DNA of 64,000 bases from Verrucomicrobiota bacterium. Its GTDB lineage: Bacteria > Verrucomicrobiota > Verrucomicrobiia > Chthoniobacterales > Terrimicrobiaceae. The notes under the pieces are model-generated. The model ran no database searches, was not told the DNA's origin, and was given only the letters and a program-made list of their open reading frames with translations. The stretch covers positions 1 through 64,000 of the forward strand of contig JAPLTG010000011.1 in assembly GCA_026398255.1 (NCBI GenBank), written 5' to 3'. The position numbers and the translations under genes are program-made. Numbering within the stretch: position 1 is the stretch's first letter; every line of letters starts with the position of its first letter. Shown in pieces: positions 43,925 to 52,961 of this stretch.

Positions 43925-44849
43925 GAAAAACTCAAACGCCGAAAGGCCCCGTCCGGTCATCGTGACGGGGCCGACCGGTGTCGGCAAATCCTCCCTCGCC
44001 CTGGCACTCGCCGAGCGCCTCGATGGCGAAATCCTCGGAGCTGACGCCTTCCAGATTTACGCCGGGCTACCTGTTCTCACCGCCCAGCCTACCCCCGAAC
44101 AACTCGACGCCGTTCCCCACCACCTCGTGGGTTTTTTGGATTTGAGCGAAAATTTCGACGCCGCACGCTACGCCAAGGCCGCACGCGAAACCCTCGCCGC
44201 CATTTCCTCGCGCGGCAAACTTCCTATCCTCGTCGGCGGCACCGGCCTTTACCTGAAAGCCCTCACCCACGGCCTCGCCGAAATGCCCCCCGTCGATCCC
44301 GACCTCCGCGCGAGGATTTCCGCCATGCCGCTCGCCCAAGCGGTCGAGGAATTGGGAAAAGCCGACCCCGCCTGTCTGGCAACACTCGACCTGAAAAATC
44401 CCGTCCGCGTCCACCGCGCCCTCGAGATCGTGCTTCAAACCTCACGCCCGCTCGCGGAATTGCGGGGCACCTGGAAAAATCCCTCCAACGATTTTCGCGG
44501 CCTCGTGCTCACTCGCGAACGCGAGGATTTGCGGGACCGCATCGAGGCGAATGTCGCCCAAATGCTCGCCGGCGGAGCGATCGAGGAAGTCCGCCATGCC
44601 GCCAACCGCGCTGGAGACGGCGCCCGCCGGGCGATCGGGTTTCGCGACATCGAGGAATTCCTCGCTGGCAAAACCTCCCTCGACGCCTGCCGCGAGGCGA
44701 TAGCCACTGCGACGAAACGCTACGCCAAGCGCCAATTGACCTGGTGCCGCACGCAATTTCATTTTCCCTCACTCGATTTGAGCACCCTCCCCCAACCCGA
44801 ATCCGCCCTGTCGCGAGCCCTCGAAATCCTCGCGGCCCAAGCCCCATGA
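43917..44849 (+). CDS. miaA: tRNA dimethylallyltransferase
   Basis: Adds the isopentenyl group to A37 of tRNAs reading UNN codons. The P-loop GPTGVGKSSLALALAERLDG, the conserved Asp/Gln region GADAFQIYAGLPVLTAQPT, GGTGLYLKAL and the end TKRYAKRQLTWCRTQ are seen. The start is unclear: no ATG lies between the RRM gene's overlap and the P-loop. CTG at 43917, overlapping the RRM stop, gives 310 residues. GTG at 43962 would remove the first strand. The stop overlaps the hflX ATG as ATGA, the usual miaA-hflX link. Confidence 0.88.
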   Translation: MNKKNSNAERPRPVIVTGPTGVGKSSLALALAERLDGEILGADAFQIYAGLPVLTAQPTPEQLDAVPHHLVGFLDLSENFDAARYAKAARETLAAISSRGKLPILVGGTGLYLKALTHGLAEMPPVDPDLRARISAMPLAQAVEELGKADPACLATLDLKNPVRVHRALEIVLQTSRPLAELRGTWKNPSNDFRGLVLTREREDLRDRIEANVAQMLAGGAIEEVRHAANRAGDGARRAIGFRDIEEFLAGKTSLDACREAIATATKRYAKRQLTWCRTQFHFPSLDLSTLPQPESALSRALEILAAQAP

Positions 44850-45901
44850 TCCCCGCCACCGAGCGCGTCATTCTGGTCGGACTCGAGCACGAGGGCGTCT
44901 CGCGCTGGGATTTGCAGGACTCGCTGGAGGAACTCCGCCTGCTCGCCGATACCGCCGGGGCGAAGGTCGTGGATACGGTCATCCAGCGGTTAGACAAACC
45001 CACTGCACCTTTCTACATCGGCAAAGGCAAGGCCGAGGAAATCGCCAAATCCTCCAAAGAAAAACAGGCGACCTCCGTGATTTTCGACGATGAGCTATCG
45101 CCCGCGCAGAGCCGAAATCTCGAAGAAATCATCCACCGGAAGGTCATCGACCGCAGCCAGCTGATCCTCGACATTTTCGCCGCCCGGGCGCGCACCCGCG
45201 AGGGCCGCCTGCGCCACAACTGGCCGTTCATCTCGCTCGTGGGCTACACGAATGCCGGCAAATCCTCCCTCCTCAACCGGCTCACCGGCGCGACCGTCGA
45301 GGCCCGCGATCGGCTTTTCGAAACGCTCGATCCCACCACCCGCCAGCTGACGCTGCCAAACCATCAGAAGGTGTTGCTCACCGACACCGTGGGTTTCATC
45401 CGCAAGCTCCCGCACACGCTCATCGAATCCTTCAAGGCGACTCTCGAGGAGGTCCAGTTGGCGAACCTCCTCCTGCATGTGGTGGACCTCTCCCATCCAC
45501 GCCACGCCGACCAGATCGAAGCGGTGGATGCCGTGCTCGGCGAACTCGATGCCAAGGGCAAGCAGACGATCATGGTTTTCAACAAATGCGATCTCGTCAC
45601 CGACCCCGAGATCGTTCAGGCCAACCTCGCGCGCCATCCCGGCAGTGTGGCGGTCTCGGCCCGCACCGGCGATGGCATGCCACAACTCATACAGGAACTC
45701 GAAATCCGGCTGGCTGCTTGGCGGATGCAGGGGCGTTTCGAGATTCCGCTCACCGAGCAGGCGCTGCTCGCGGAGATTCACCGTGTCGGCCATGTTCTGG
45801 ATTTGAAATACGGCGAAGCCAGCGCCATGATCACGGCACACATCCCACCCGAGTTGATCGGCCGGTTGTCGAAATACGACGCCGGTTTGCCCCAAAAATG
45901 A
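44846..45901 (+). CDS. hflX: GTPase HflX, short form lacking the inter-domain linker
   Basis: A ribosome-associated GTPase that splits stalled or heat-damaged 70S ribosomes. It is 351 residues, versus the usual ~420. The N-terminal nucleotide-binding domain (FYIGKGKAEEIA, DDELSPAQSRNLE, ILDIFAARARTREG) and the G domain (GYTNAGKSSLLNRL, DTVGFIRKLPH, NKCD) are intact. Between RTREGRL (to residue ~122) and the G domain (from ~127), the roughly 70-residue helical linker, including the invariant GIGxRGPGExxLExDRR segment, is missing. The frame is uninterrupted. Confidence 0.92.
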   Translation: MIPATERVILVGLEHEGVSRWDLQDSLEELRLLADTAGAKVVDTVIQRLDKPTAPFYIGKGKAEEIAKSSKEKQATSVIFDDELSPAQSRNLEEIIHRKVIDRSQLILDIFAARARTREGRLRHNWPFISLVGYTNAGKSSLLNRLTGATVEARDRLFETLDPTTRQLTLPNHQKVLLTDTVGFIRKLPHTLIESFKATLEEVQLANLLLHVVDLSHPRHADQIEAVDAVLGELDAKGKQTIMVFNKCDLVTDPEIVQANLARHPGSVAVSARTGDGMPQLIQELEIRLAAWRMQGRFEIPLTEQALLAEIHRVGHVLDLKYGEASAMITAHIPPELIGRLSKYDAGLPQK

Positions 45902-46407
45902 CCCGAGTCTTTTTCCAAATCACCGCCGCGCTCGCCCTCCTGGCCTTCCTCTCCGGCTGCCAATCGGTGAAGGAAACCTTCGAGCGCATTCCCGGCAAGG
46001 AATCCCATGTCTATGTGGACGCCCCCATCAAGCCCGAGACCGGAATTGCCTCCTGGTATGGCGGACGCTGGATCGGCCGCCTCACCGCGAATGGCGAGAC
46101 CTACCGCCAAGGCGATGTCACCGCCGCGCACAAAAAACTCCCCTTCCACACGCCGGTGCGGGTGACGGATTTGAAAACCGGTAAATCGGTCGTCGTCCGT
46201 ATCAACAACCGCGGGCCGTTCGTGCGGGGGCGCATCATCGACTTGAGCGTCGTCGCCGCCAAGCAACTCGGCACCTACGATCGCGGCATCGCCAAAGTGC
46301 AAATCCAAGCCCTCCGCGAAATTCCCGTCATGCGCTACCCGAACATGCGAGCGATCCCCCGCAAACCGGCCGCGAAGCCGGCTCCAACGCCGACCCAAGA
46401 GCCGTAA
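45898..46407 (+). CDS. rlpA: RlpA-like septal ring lipoprotein
   Basis: 169 residues. A lipoprotein signal (ALALLAFLSGC, lipobox LSGC) precedes a double-psi beta-barrel domain: ASWYGGRWIGRLTANGE, AAHKKLPFHTPVRVTDL, VRINNRGPFVRGRIIDLS (with the catalytic-type Asp). A Pro/Lys tail ends it. RlpA proteins cleave denuded glycan strands at the septum. The SPOR domain of E. coli RlpA is absent here. The ATG overlaps the hflX stop (ATGA). Confidence 0.88.
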   Translation: MTRVFFQITAALALLAFLSGCQSVKETFERIPGKESHVYVDAPIKPETGIASWYGGRWIGRLTANGETYRQGDVTAAHKKLPFHTPVRVTDLKTGKSVVVRINNRGPFVRGRIIDLSVVAAKQLGTYDRGIAKVQIQALREIPVMRYPNMRAIPRKPAAKPAPTPTQEP

Positions 46408-46431
46408 AGACAACCGTGCGCCCTTCTGGCT

Positions 46432-46974
46432 TCAGCGGGCGGCGAGCGGGTGGCTGATTTTGGGGAGGACGCGGGAGGTTTCGACTTCGACTTCGCGCTC
46501 CATGCCGAGGATTTCGAGGAGGACTTTCACGCGCTCTTGGGCGGGGAGGACTTGGGTAACCAGGGCGCGGAGTCCGGTGAAGGGGCCTTCGAGCAACTGC
46601 ACCTCTTCGCCGACTTGAATGATGGTCGGGATTTCGATGGTTTCCTGGTCGACCACGGAGGCGCGCAGGCCGGCGACGATCTCGTCAGGAACGACGGAGG
46701 GGATTCCGCCGAAGCGGACGATGGTGCTCACGCCAAGCGTGCCTTGGACACGGCGGTGCTGGGCGCGGTAGTTGAAGTGGGCGAAAACATAGCCGGGGAA
46801 CATGGCCTCGGTGACCTTCACCTTGCCGCTGCTCCGGGCCCTCTCGAACCGGATCATCGGGCAGAAGACCTCAATGCCGACATCGCGCATGAGCATCCGA
46901 CGGGCGGCGGATTCGCTGCGGGGCTTGGTTTTCACGCAGAACCACCGGAGTTCCTCGTCTTCGAAATGCGTCAT
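46432..46974 (-). CDS. NusG-family antiterminator, RfaH-like
   Basis: 180 residues. The N-terminal NGN domain (RWFCVKTKPRSESAARRML, EAMFPGYVFAHFNY, GVSTIVRFGGIPSVVPDEIV) is followed by a KOW domain (IQVGEEVQLLEGPFTGLRALV). The middle resembles RfaH/UpxY specialised paralogues more than housekeeping NusG, which normally sits beside secE and rplK. It lies just past the terminator of the ribosomal block and is convergent with rlpA. Its target operon is unknown. Confidence 0.82.
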   Translation of the reverse strand: MTHFEDEELRWFCVKTKPRSESAARRMLMRDVGIEVFCPMIRFERARSSGKVKVTEAMFPGYVFAHFNYRAQHRRVQGTLGVSTIVRFGGIPSVVPDEIVAGLRASVVDQETIEIPTIIQVGEEVQLLEGPFTGLRALVTQVLPAQERVKVLLEILGMEREVEVETSRVLPKISHPLAAR

Positions 46975-47034
46975 GGCCCTAATTTCAGAAATGGGTTGGC
47001 GGCTGGCAAGTGCGGGCTATTCCGTGGGCAAAAG

Positions 47035-47066
47035 AAAACGCATCCCACCGGAGCGGGATGCGTTTT
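47035..47066 (-). terminator. Terminator of the ribosomal-protein block
   Basis: A perfect 12-bp stem, aaaacgcatccc (47035-47046) with gggatgcgtttt (47055-47066), and an 8-base loop. On the minus strand the stem ends in TTTT followed by CTTTT. It lies 31 bases after the rpsD stop and ~60 bases before the NusG-like gene's ATG. Weaker termination on the plus strand is possible. Confidence 0.88.
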
Positions 47067-47096
47067 GCATTTGGCGGGAAAGCCAAAAGCGCGGGA

Positions 47097-47708
47097 TTAA
47101 CGCGCGTAAAGTTCGACGACGAGTTGTTCGTTGACGATGGGATTGATCTCCTCGCGGGAGGGGATGCGGACCATGGTGCCGCTGAGGTTTTCCTTATCCA
47201 CGAGCAGCCAATCGGGAACGGTGACGATCTGCGTGAGTTCGACACCGCGCTTGCCGAGGCGCTTGGATTTTTCGCTCTCCTTAACGGCGACGACATCGCC
47301 GGCCTTGAGGTTCATCGAGGAAATGTTGGTCTTGCGGCCGTTGACGGTCACATGGCCGTGGCCGACCATCTGGCGAGCTCCACGAAGGGTTTTCGAGAAG
47401 CCCATTTTTTGAACGACATTGTCGAGGCGGGTCTCGAGGAGTTGGAGCAGGATCACGCCGGTGACGCCACGACGGCGGCTGGCGATCTCGAAGTAGCGGC
47501 GGAACTGGCGCTCGAGGACTCCATACTGGTGGCGGAGTTTTTGCTTTTCAGCGAGGGCGATCGAGTAATCGGTCTGCTTGCGGCGTGAGCCCTTCGGGCC
47601 GTGTTGGCCTGGAGGATAGCTTTTATTTTCGAAGGCCTTCGGCGATCCGCCGAGGAACACGCCATAGCGGCGGCTGATTTTGGTTTTGGGTCCGGTGTAA
47701 CGAGCCAT
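47097..47708 (-). CDS. rpsD: 30S ribosomal protein S4
   Basis: 203 residues. Primary 16S-binding protein that nucleates 30S assembly and represses its operon. It has the N-terminal MARYTGPKTKISRRYGVFL, an S4 RNA-binding domain (RLDNVVQKMGFSKTLRGARQMVGHGHVTVNG) and the ending of the family. It is the last gene of the block; rpoA and rplQ, its usual followers, are absent here. Confidence 0.96.
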   Translation of the reverse strand: MARYTGPKTKISRRYGVFLGGSPKAFENKSYPPGQHGPKGSRRKQTDYSIALAEKQKLRHQYGVLERQFRRYFEIASRRRGVTGVILLQLLETRLDNVVQKMGFSKTLRGARQMVGHGHVTVNGRKTNISSMNLKAGDVVAVKESEKSKRLGKRGVELTQIVTVPDWLLVDKENLSGTMVRIPSREEINPIVNEQLVVELYAR

Positions 47709-47715
47709 TTTTAAT

Positions 47716-47750
47716 TTTTCAGTTGGAAGTTTTCAGTTGGAAGTTTTCAG
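47716..47750. repeat. 14-bp tandem repeat between rpsK and rpsD
   Basis: Two full copies and half of a third of ttttcagttggaag (47716-47729, 47730-47743, 47744-47750) fill the spacer just upstream of the rpsD start. No Shine-Dalgarno-like sequence is visible for rpsD in this repeat. Confidence 0.8.
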
Positions 47751-47755
47751 GAACG

Positions 47756-48349
47756 TCAGACGCGGCGCTGTTTTGGCGGGCGGCAACCGTTGTGCGGGAT
47801 CGGGGTGACATCACGGATGGTGGTGACATCGAGACCGATCGCTTGCATGGCGCGGACGGCGGACTCGCGTCCGGAGCCCGGGCCTTTGACGCGGACTTCG
47901 ACTTCCTTGAGGCCGTGGCCCATGGCTTGGCGGCAGGCGTCCTGCGCGACCATCTGTGCGGCGTAGGCGGTGCTTTTGCGGGAGCCCTTAAAGCCGCATT
48001 TGCCGGCGCTGGACCATCCGATCACACCACCACGGAGGTCGGTGATGCTGACGATGGTGTTGTTGAAGCTGGCTTGCACATGGGCAATGCCCTGGGTGAC
48101 GCCTTTGCTGCCCTTGGCCTTGACGACCTTGATCGGCTCGATGGTGTCATCGAGGGAGATGCTGGCGGCGGAAGGGGCTCCGGATGTGGGTGCGGCGGTT
48201 TCTGCGGCGGCTTTTTTGGCTTTGGGCGCGGCTTTTTTGGCAGGCGCTTTTTTGGCAGGCGCGGCTTCCGCTGTTGCGGCGGGCGCAGGGGCCTCCGTAG
48301 CGGCTGGGGCGGCTGGCTCGGCGGCGGGTGTTTGGTTTTCTTCGCTCAT
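47756..48349 (-). CDS. rpsK: 30S ribosomal protein S11 with long N-terminal extension
   Basis: 197 residues, versus ~129 in E. coli. The core from ~residue 75 ([54 protein letters not shown]) is standard. About 68 extra N-terminal residues are Ala/Pro/Lys-rich ([20 protein letters not shown]) and probably disordered. S11 shapes the 30S platform and mRNA exit site. Confidence 0.95.
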   Translation of the reverse strand: MSEENQTPAAEPAAPAATEAPAPAATAEAAPAKKAPAKKAAPKAKKAAAETAAPTSGAPSAASISLDDTIEPIKVVKAKGSKGVTQGIAHVQASFNNTIVSITDLRGGVIGWSSAGKCGFKGSRKSTAYAAQMVAQDACRQAMGHGLKEVEVRVKGPGSGRESAVRAMQAIGLDVTTIRDVTPIPHNGCRPPKQRRV

Positions 48350-48368
48350 GATGATTTAAAATGCGGGA

Positions 48369-48764
48369 TTAGACTTTGCCGGCCTTGGCATCCTTGTTGC
48401 GCTGGACGCCGACGGTTTTGCGAGGGCCTTTGCGGGTGCGGGCGTTGGTGCCGGTGCGCTGACCGCGAACGGGCAGGCCGCGGCGGTGGCGGATGCCACG
48501 GTAGCAATTGATCGCCTGAAGGCGCTTGAGATTGCCTTGAACCTCGCGGCGGAGGTCACCTTCGATCGGAATTTTATTGGCGTTGATCGCGACGATGATG
48601 GCGTTCAGTTGTTCGGGCGAAAGATCCTTGGCACGGATGTTGGGATCAATGTTGGCCTGTTCGAGAATTTTTTTCGAGTTGCTGGGGCCCAAGCCGTAAA
48701 TATACGGCAGGGAGGCTTCGATGCGTTTGTCGCCGGGAATGTCTACTCCAAGTAAGCGGGGCAT
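48369..48764 (-). CDS. rpsM: 30S ribosomal protein S13
   Basis: 131 residues starting [19 protein letters not shown], with [16 protein letters not shown] and the basic tail [20 protein letters not shown]13 contacts the P-site tRNA and the 50S bridge. The start at ATG 48764 matches homologues; the frame is open to 48842 only over rpmJ. Confidence 0.96.
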   Translation of the reverse strand: MPRLLGVDIPGDKRIEASLPYIYGLGPSNSKKILEQANIDPNIRAKDLSPEQLNAIIVAINANKIPIEGDLRREVQGNLKRLQAINCYRGIRHRRGLPVRGQRTGTNARTRKGPRKTVGVQRNKDAKAGKV

Positions 48765-48789
48765 TTTTGATTTTTTTCTGGTTGCGGGC

Positions 48790-48903
48790 TTAGCCCTGTT
48801 TCTGTTTGTGGCGCGGATTTTTGCAAACCACGCGGATGACATTGTTGCGGCGAACGATTTTGCACGCTTCGCACAATCTTTTTACTGAGGCTCGGACTTT
48901 CAT
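48790..48903 (-). CDS. rpmJ: 50S ribosomal protein L36
   Basis: A 37-residue gene: [19 protein letters not shown]... ending RHKQKQG. It has the zinc ligands C11, C14, C27 and H32, so this is the zinc-binding type. Its ATG overlaps the infA stop as ATGA. Confidence 0.95.
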   Translation of the reverse strand: MKVRASVKRLCEACKIVRRNNVIRVVCKNPRHKQKQG

Positions 48904-49151
48904 TTTCTTCTTTTTGGTTGATGTGACGACGAATCCTTGTGGCGGTAGGTGATGCGGCCCTTGGTCAAATCGTAGGGCGACATTTCCAACATGACACGGT
49001 CTCCAGGGAGAATGCGAATGAAGTGCAGACGCATTTTCCCGGAGATATGAGCAAGCACGCGATGACCGTTTTCCAGTTCAATCCTGAACATAGTGTTCGG
49101 CAGCAACTCGACAACCTTGCCATCTACTTCGATAGCGTCTTTGGTGGCCAT
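48900..49151 (-). CDS. infA: Translation initiation factor IF-1
   Basis: An 83-residue OB-fold protein ([54 protein letters not shown]). It binds the 30S A site during initiation. A Ser/His/Lys tail is slightly longer than in E. coli. The start at 49151 lies inside the end of map (28-base overlap). Confidence 0.95.
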   Translation of the reverse strand: MATKDAIEVDGKVVELLPNTMFRIELENGHRVLAHISGKMRLHFIRILPGDRVMLEMSPYDLTKGRITYRHKDSSSHQPKRRK

Positions 49152-49888
49152 GTCAATACTTCGGGTTGATGGTCTGTGACCAGAACGGTGTGCTCGAAAT
49201 GCGCGGAGGGCTGCCCGTCGGCGGTGACGGCGGTCCACTTGTCAGGAAGGATGCGGACTTTTTCGGTTCCCAAATTGATCATGGGCTCGATGGCGAGGGT
49301 CATGCCGGCTTTGAGTTTTGGGCCGACGCCGCGTTTTCCAAAATTGGGAATCTGGGGATCTTCGTGAAGGCGGCGACCGACGCCATGTCCAACAAATTCG
49401 CGAACGACGCTGAAGCCATTTTTTACGGCCTCGGTTTCGACGAAATTGGAAATGTCACCGACGCGATGTCCGGGCCGGGCAAGTTCCACAGCGCCGCGCA
49501 AAATCCGCTCGGTGACTGCGAGGAGTCGCTCGGTTTCGGGGGCGATAATTCCGACGGCGACGGAGGTGGCATTGTCGCCAATCCATCCATCACGAATGAT
49601 GCCGACATCCATTTTGACGATGTCACCATAGGAGATGGGCCGGGAACCGCCGATGCCATGAACGACCTCTTCGTTTAGGCCGATGCAAATGTGGCCGGGG
49701 AATTTTTTATAGCCGAGAAACGCGCTCTTGACTCCAGCCTCCGACATCAATTGGGAGGCGCGGTGGTCGACCTCTCCGGTGGTCACGCCAGGAGCGATCA
49801 TCTCGACGAGATTTTGCAAAATCCAAGCGGCGGTCTCTCCTGCTTGGCGCATTTTTTCTATTTCGTGAGGCCGCTTGATCGGAATCAT
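49124..49888 (-). CDS. map: Type I methionine aminopeptidase
   Basis: 254 residues; removes the initiator methionine. The metal ligands are visible in order: [17 protein letters not shown] (two Asp), [14 protein letters not shown] (His), LAIEPMIN (Glu) and [10 protein letters not shown] (Glu). It replaces adk in position between secY and infA, where map also occurs in many genomes. Confidence 0.95.
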   Translation of the reverse strand: MIPIKRPHEIEKMRQAGETAAWILQNLVEMIAPGVTTGEVDHRASQLMSEAGVKSAFLGYKKFPGHICIGLNEEVVHGIGGSRPISYGDIVKMDVGIIRDGWIGDNATSVAVGIIAPETERLLAVTERILRGAVELARPGHRVGDISNFVETEAVKNGFSVVREFVGHGVGRRLHEDPQIPNFGKRGVGPKLKAGMTLAIEPMINLGTEKVRILPDKWTAVTADGQPSAHFEHTVLVTDHQPEVLTWPPKTLSK

Positions 49889-49979
49889 TGGCGGGAAATG
49901 AGAGGCTTCAGAGAAATTTCGCCGGGGGACGAAGGGACGGTCAAGTCAGCGAAGTTTTTCAAGGCCGGAAAAAGCGAGG

Positions 49980-51488
49980 CTAGAAACGCGACGCGAAATA
50001 AATAGTCACGCCGGCGATGACCAGGATGCCCAAGGCGGCATACATCCACACGAGGGTCTGGTCGTTGAGAGCCTGCCCGCCGCTGAGACGGCTACGGGAT
50101 TCCTGCGCGCTGCGGATTCTGCCCTTGCGGAGAAATCCATCATAATGGCGCTGGAGCAGGTGGGTTTCCACCTGACGCATCGTATCAAGCACGACACCGA
50201 CAATGATCAGAAGGCCTGTGCCGCCGAAAAATTGGGATGTCATGTAGGGGACTTGCATGCTTTGGCTGAGCAACTGCGGAAGAACAGCAATACCGGTGAG
50301 GAAGATGGCGCCGGCAAAAGTGAGGCGCGTCATCGTGTAATCGAGGAAATCCGCGGTCGGCTTGCCGGGACGAACGCCGGGTATGAAACCGCCGTATTTT
50401 TTAAGGTCGTCAGCGATTTGAACGGGCTGGAACTGGGTTGCCACCCAGAAGTAGCTGAAAAAGAAAATCATCAGCGCGTAGAAGAGGTAATGGAGCCAAC
50501 CGTAAGTGAGCAAGTTGGACAAATCCTGAGCCCACCCGACACCTGGGAATGCCATGTTCAGGATCGTCGAAGGGAAAAGCAGGATGGCTTGAGCGAAAAT
50601 GATCGGCATGACGCCGGCGTAGTTGACTTTCAGCGGCATGTATTGGGTCTGGCCGCCATAGACCTTCCGGCCGACCACACGCTTCGCGTATTGGACGCTG
50701 ATTTTCCTCTGGGCTTGCGTCACGGCAATGACCGCTGCAATCACAAAGATCAAGAAGGCAATCATCAACACAAGAACAACCGGACTTACGGCGCTTTGGA
50801 CCTCGGGACCGGAAGGAACAAATGTCCGCCACGCTTGGATCAAGCCCGCCGGCAGCTGGGCGAGAATACCCACGGTGATAATGATGGACATGCCGTTGCC
50901 AATGCCGCGCTCCGTGATCTGATCACCAAGCCACATCAACAGCATGGTGCCCGATGTCATGGTGATGATCGTAATGATGTGAAAACCGATTCCAGGCGTC
51001 GAAACCAAGGGCAGACCAATCGCATTGATCGTGTCCATGATACCTGGCAGGAATGGGTTTGCTTGGGGGTTCTCAAAGGAACGCGCCAAGAGGTAGGCTT
51101 GGAAAATGCAAAGCCCGATCGTGGTATATCGGGTGTATTGCATGATTTTTTGACGCCCACCATCCTCGCGGGAAAGTTTTCCAAGCTGAGGAATCACAGC
51201 AGTTAGCAGCTGCAACATGATCGATGCGCTGATAAACGGCATGACGCCGAGCGAGAAAATCGCGCAATTGGAAAGAGCGCCGCCGCTGAAGAGGTTGAAC
51301 AGGGCCGCGACACCGCCAGCCGTGGCGGCATCCGCTTGATCGATGAACCATCGGTGGAGAACCTCGGCATTCACGCCGGGGGTCGTGATGCACGAGCCAG
51401 CGCGAATGATAACGATCGCGGCCAAGGTGAACAGCACACGGGTGCGCAGTTCGGGAATTTTAAAAATATTGGCAAACGCGCTGATCAT
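49980..51488 (-). CDS. secY: Protein translocase subunit SecY
   Basis: 502 residues, ten membrane helices. It forms the SecYEG export channel. It starts MISAFANIFKIPELRTRVLFTL, with the plug region NLFSGGALSNCAIFSLGVMPFISASIMLQ, the cytoplasmic loop motifs SVQYAKRVVGRKVYGGQ and NYAGVMPIIFAQ, and FIPGVRPGKPTADFLDY. It is longer than E. coli SecY (443), mainly by insertions in loops. A 90-base gap separates it from map. Confidence 0.95.
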   Translation of the reverse strand: MISAFANIFKIPELRTRVLFTLAAIVIIRAGSCITTPGVNAEVLHRWFIDQADAATAGGVAALFNLFSGGALSNCAIFSLGVMPFISASIMLQLLTAVIPQLGKLSREDGGRQKIMQYTRYTTIGLCIFQAYLLARSFENPQANPFLPGIMDTINAIGLPLVSTPGIGFHIITIITMTSGTMLLMWLGDQITERGIGNGMSIIITVGILAQLPAGLIQAWRTFVPSGPEVQSAVSPVVLVLMIAFLIFVIAAVIAVTQAQRKISVQYAKRVVGRKVYGGQTQYMPLKVNYAGVMPIIFAQAILLFPSTILNMAFPGVGWAQDLSNLLTYGWLHYLFYALMIFFFSYFWVATQFQPVQIADDLKKYGGFIPGVRPGKPTADFLDYTMTRLTFAGAIFLTGIAVLPQLLSQSMQVPYMTSQFFGGTGLLIIVGVVLDTMRQVETHLLQRHYDGFLRKGRIRSAQESRSRLSGGQALNDQTLVWMYAALGILVIAGVTIYFASRF

Positions 51489-51557
51489 GCCTTGGAAGTC
51501 TTACCCAGCCAGAGGATCAGGATGTTCACAGATCGTTGGATCAAGGAATCGAACCGC

Positions 51558-52019
51558 TCAGGCGGCTTCGGCTTTCGGAAGGACAACCTTGCCTCCGGCT
51601 TTCTCGATTTTCGCGCGGGCGGAATCGCTCACCTCGTCAACTTGAACAGTGAGAGCCTTGGTGATCTCGCCACGACCGAGGATTTTCACCCCGTCGAAAC
51701 GGCCATTCACCAGTCCGAGTTTGCGAAGCGTTTCCTCGTTAACCACATCTCCAGCGGAGAATCTTTTCTCCAGCGTGTCGAGATTGACCACACCGTAAAC
51801 GGTCTTGAACGCAGCGTTGTTGAAACCGCGCTTGGGCAAGCGGCGGTAGAGTGGCATCTGACCACCTTCGAATCCGAGGCGGATCGAACCACCCGAACGG
51901 GCTTTTTGACCTTTGTGGCCTTTGCCCGAGGTTTTGCCTTTGCCGGAGCTTTCGCCAATACCGAGGCGCTTGCGGCGGTGCTTGGCACCAGGATTGGGTT
52001 TAAGAGTATGAAGTCTCAT
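51558..52019 (-). CDS. rplO: 50S ribosomal protein L15
   Basis: 153 residues: MRLHTLKPNPGAKHRRKRLGIGESSGKGKTSGKGHKGQ... with the Gly/Lys-rich N-terminus and FEGGQMPLYRRLPKRGF. It follows rpsE directly; rpmD (L30), usually between them, is absent. Confidence 0.95.
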   Translation of the reverse strand: MRLHTLKPNPGAKHRRKRLGIGESSGKGKTSGKGHKGQKARSGGSIRLGFEGGQMPLYRRLPKRGFNNAAFKTVYGVVNLDTLEKRFSAGDVVNEETLRKLGLVNGRFDGVKILGRGEITKALTVQVDEVSDSARAKIEKAGGKVVLPKAEAA

Positions 52020-52024
52020 CGGAT

Positions 52025-52591
52025 TCAGGCAGCAACGGGTTCAGCGGGAGCCGCAGGGACGGCTTTGCGGAGAGTTTTTCCGCGGAGTTTGAAAATTTCC
52101 TCTTTTTGACGGAGTTGAACAAGCGCGGCGATCGTGGCATTGACCACATTCGCGTGATTGCTCGAGCCCAGGGATTTCGCGAGCACATCGCGGATTCCAA
52201 CGGCTTCCAGGACGGCACGGACACCGCCACCTGCGATGACGCCAGTTCCTGGCGATGCAGGACGAAGCAGAACACGACCACCACCGGATTCGCCGGTCAC
52301 TTCGTGCGGGATGGTATTATCCTTCACGGCGACTTTCACCATGCGCTTCTTGGAAGCATCGGTGGCCTTGCGGATGGCTTCGCTGACCTCATTGGCCTTG
52401 CCGAAACCGACGCCGACTTTGGCATTTTTGACGTCTCCAGCCACGATCAAAGCGCTGAAACTGAAACGGCGACCGCCTTTCACGACCTTGGCGCAACGAT
52501 TAATGAAAACCACTTTTTCGGTGATTTCCTTGGGCTCCCTAGGTGTCTCGGGGCGGGAATTTCTTTTTTCTCTGTTGGGTTTCGGAGGCAT
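52025..52591 (-). CDS. rpsE: 30S ribosomal protein S5
   Basis: 188 residues from the ATG at 52591 ([17 protein letters not shown]). The double-stranded RNA-binding domain ([31 protein letters not shown]) and C-terminal fold ([24 protein letters not shown]) are standard. An ATG at 52621 is possible but would overlap rplR. A short Ala/Pro tail ends the protein. Confidence 0.94.
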   Translation of the reverse strand: MPPKPNREKRNSRPETPREPKEITEKVVFINRCAKVVKGGRRFSFSALIVAGDVKNAKVGVGFGKANEVSEAIRKATDASKKRMVKVAVKDNTIPHEVTGESGGGRVLLRPASPGTGVIAGGGVRAVLEAVGIRDVLAKSLGSSNHANVVNATIAALVQLRQKEEIFKLRGKTLRKAVPAAPAEPVAA

Positions 52592-52601
52592 GGTGTCGTT
52601 C

Positions 52602-52958
52602 TTAGAATTGGAATCCGCCATCGCGGGCGGCGTCGGCCAAGGCTTTGACTTTGCCGTGGTATTTAAATCCGCCACGGTCGAAAACGACCTGGGAAATTTT
52701 TTGTGCAGAGCCGCGCTGGGCGATCAACTTGCCGACTTCGGTAGCGATGGCCACATTCGCGCGGGCATTGGCCTTGGCGCGGATTTCGGGTTCCGTCGTG
52801 TGAACCGAGACGAGGGTCTTGCCGATGGAGTCATCGATGACCTGCGCGGTGATGTGACGGCCGGAAAAATGAACGGCGAGACGAGGACGGGCTGGTGTGC
52901 CTGTGAGCTTCTTGCGAAGGCGTGTGTGGCGGAGTTTGCGTTTGTCGATTGCAGACAT
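52602..52958 (-). CDS. rplR: 50S ribosomal protein L18
   Basis: 118 residues: [36 protein letters not shown]... ending [17 protein letters not shown]-type. It binds 5S rRNA with L5 and L25. Spacing to rplF is 3 bases. Confidence 0.95.
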   Translation of the reverse strand: MSAIDKRKLRHTRLRKKLTGTPARPRLAVHFSGRHITAQVIDDSIGKTLVSVHTTEPEIRAKANARANVAIATEVGKLIAQRGSAQKISQVVFDRGGFKYHGKVKALADAARDGGFQF

Positions 52959-52961
52959 GGC

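Noticed and set aside
44846-45901. HflX shortening as a frameshift or sequencing indel
   Set aside because: The frame is continuous, both domains remain in phase, and the missing part is not present in another frame nearby. A clean in-frame loss fits better.
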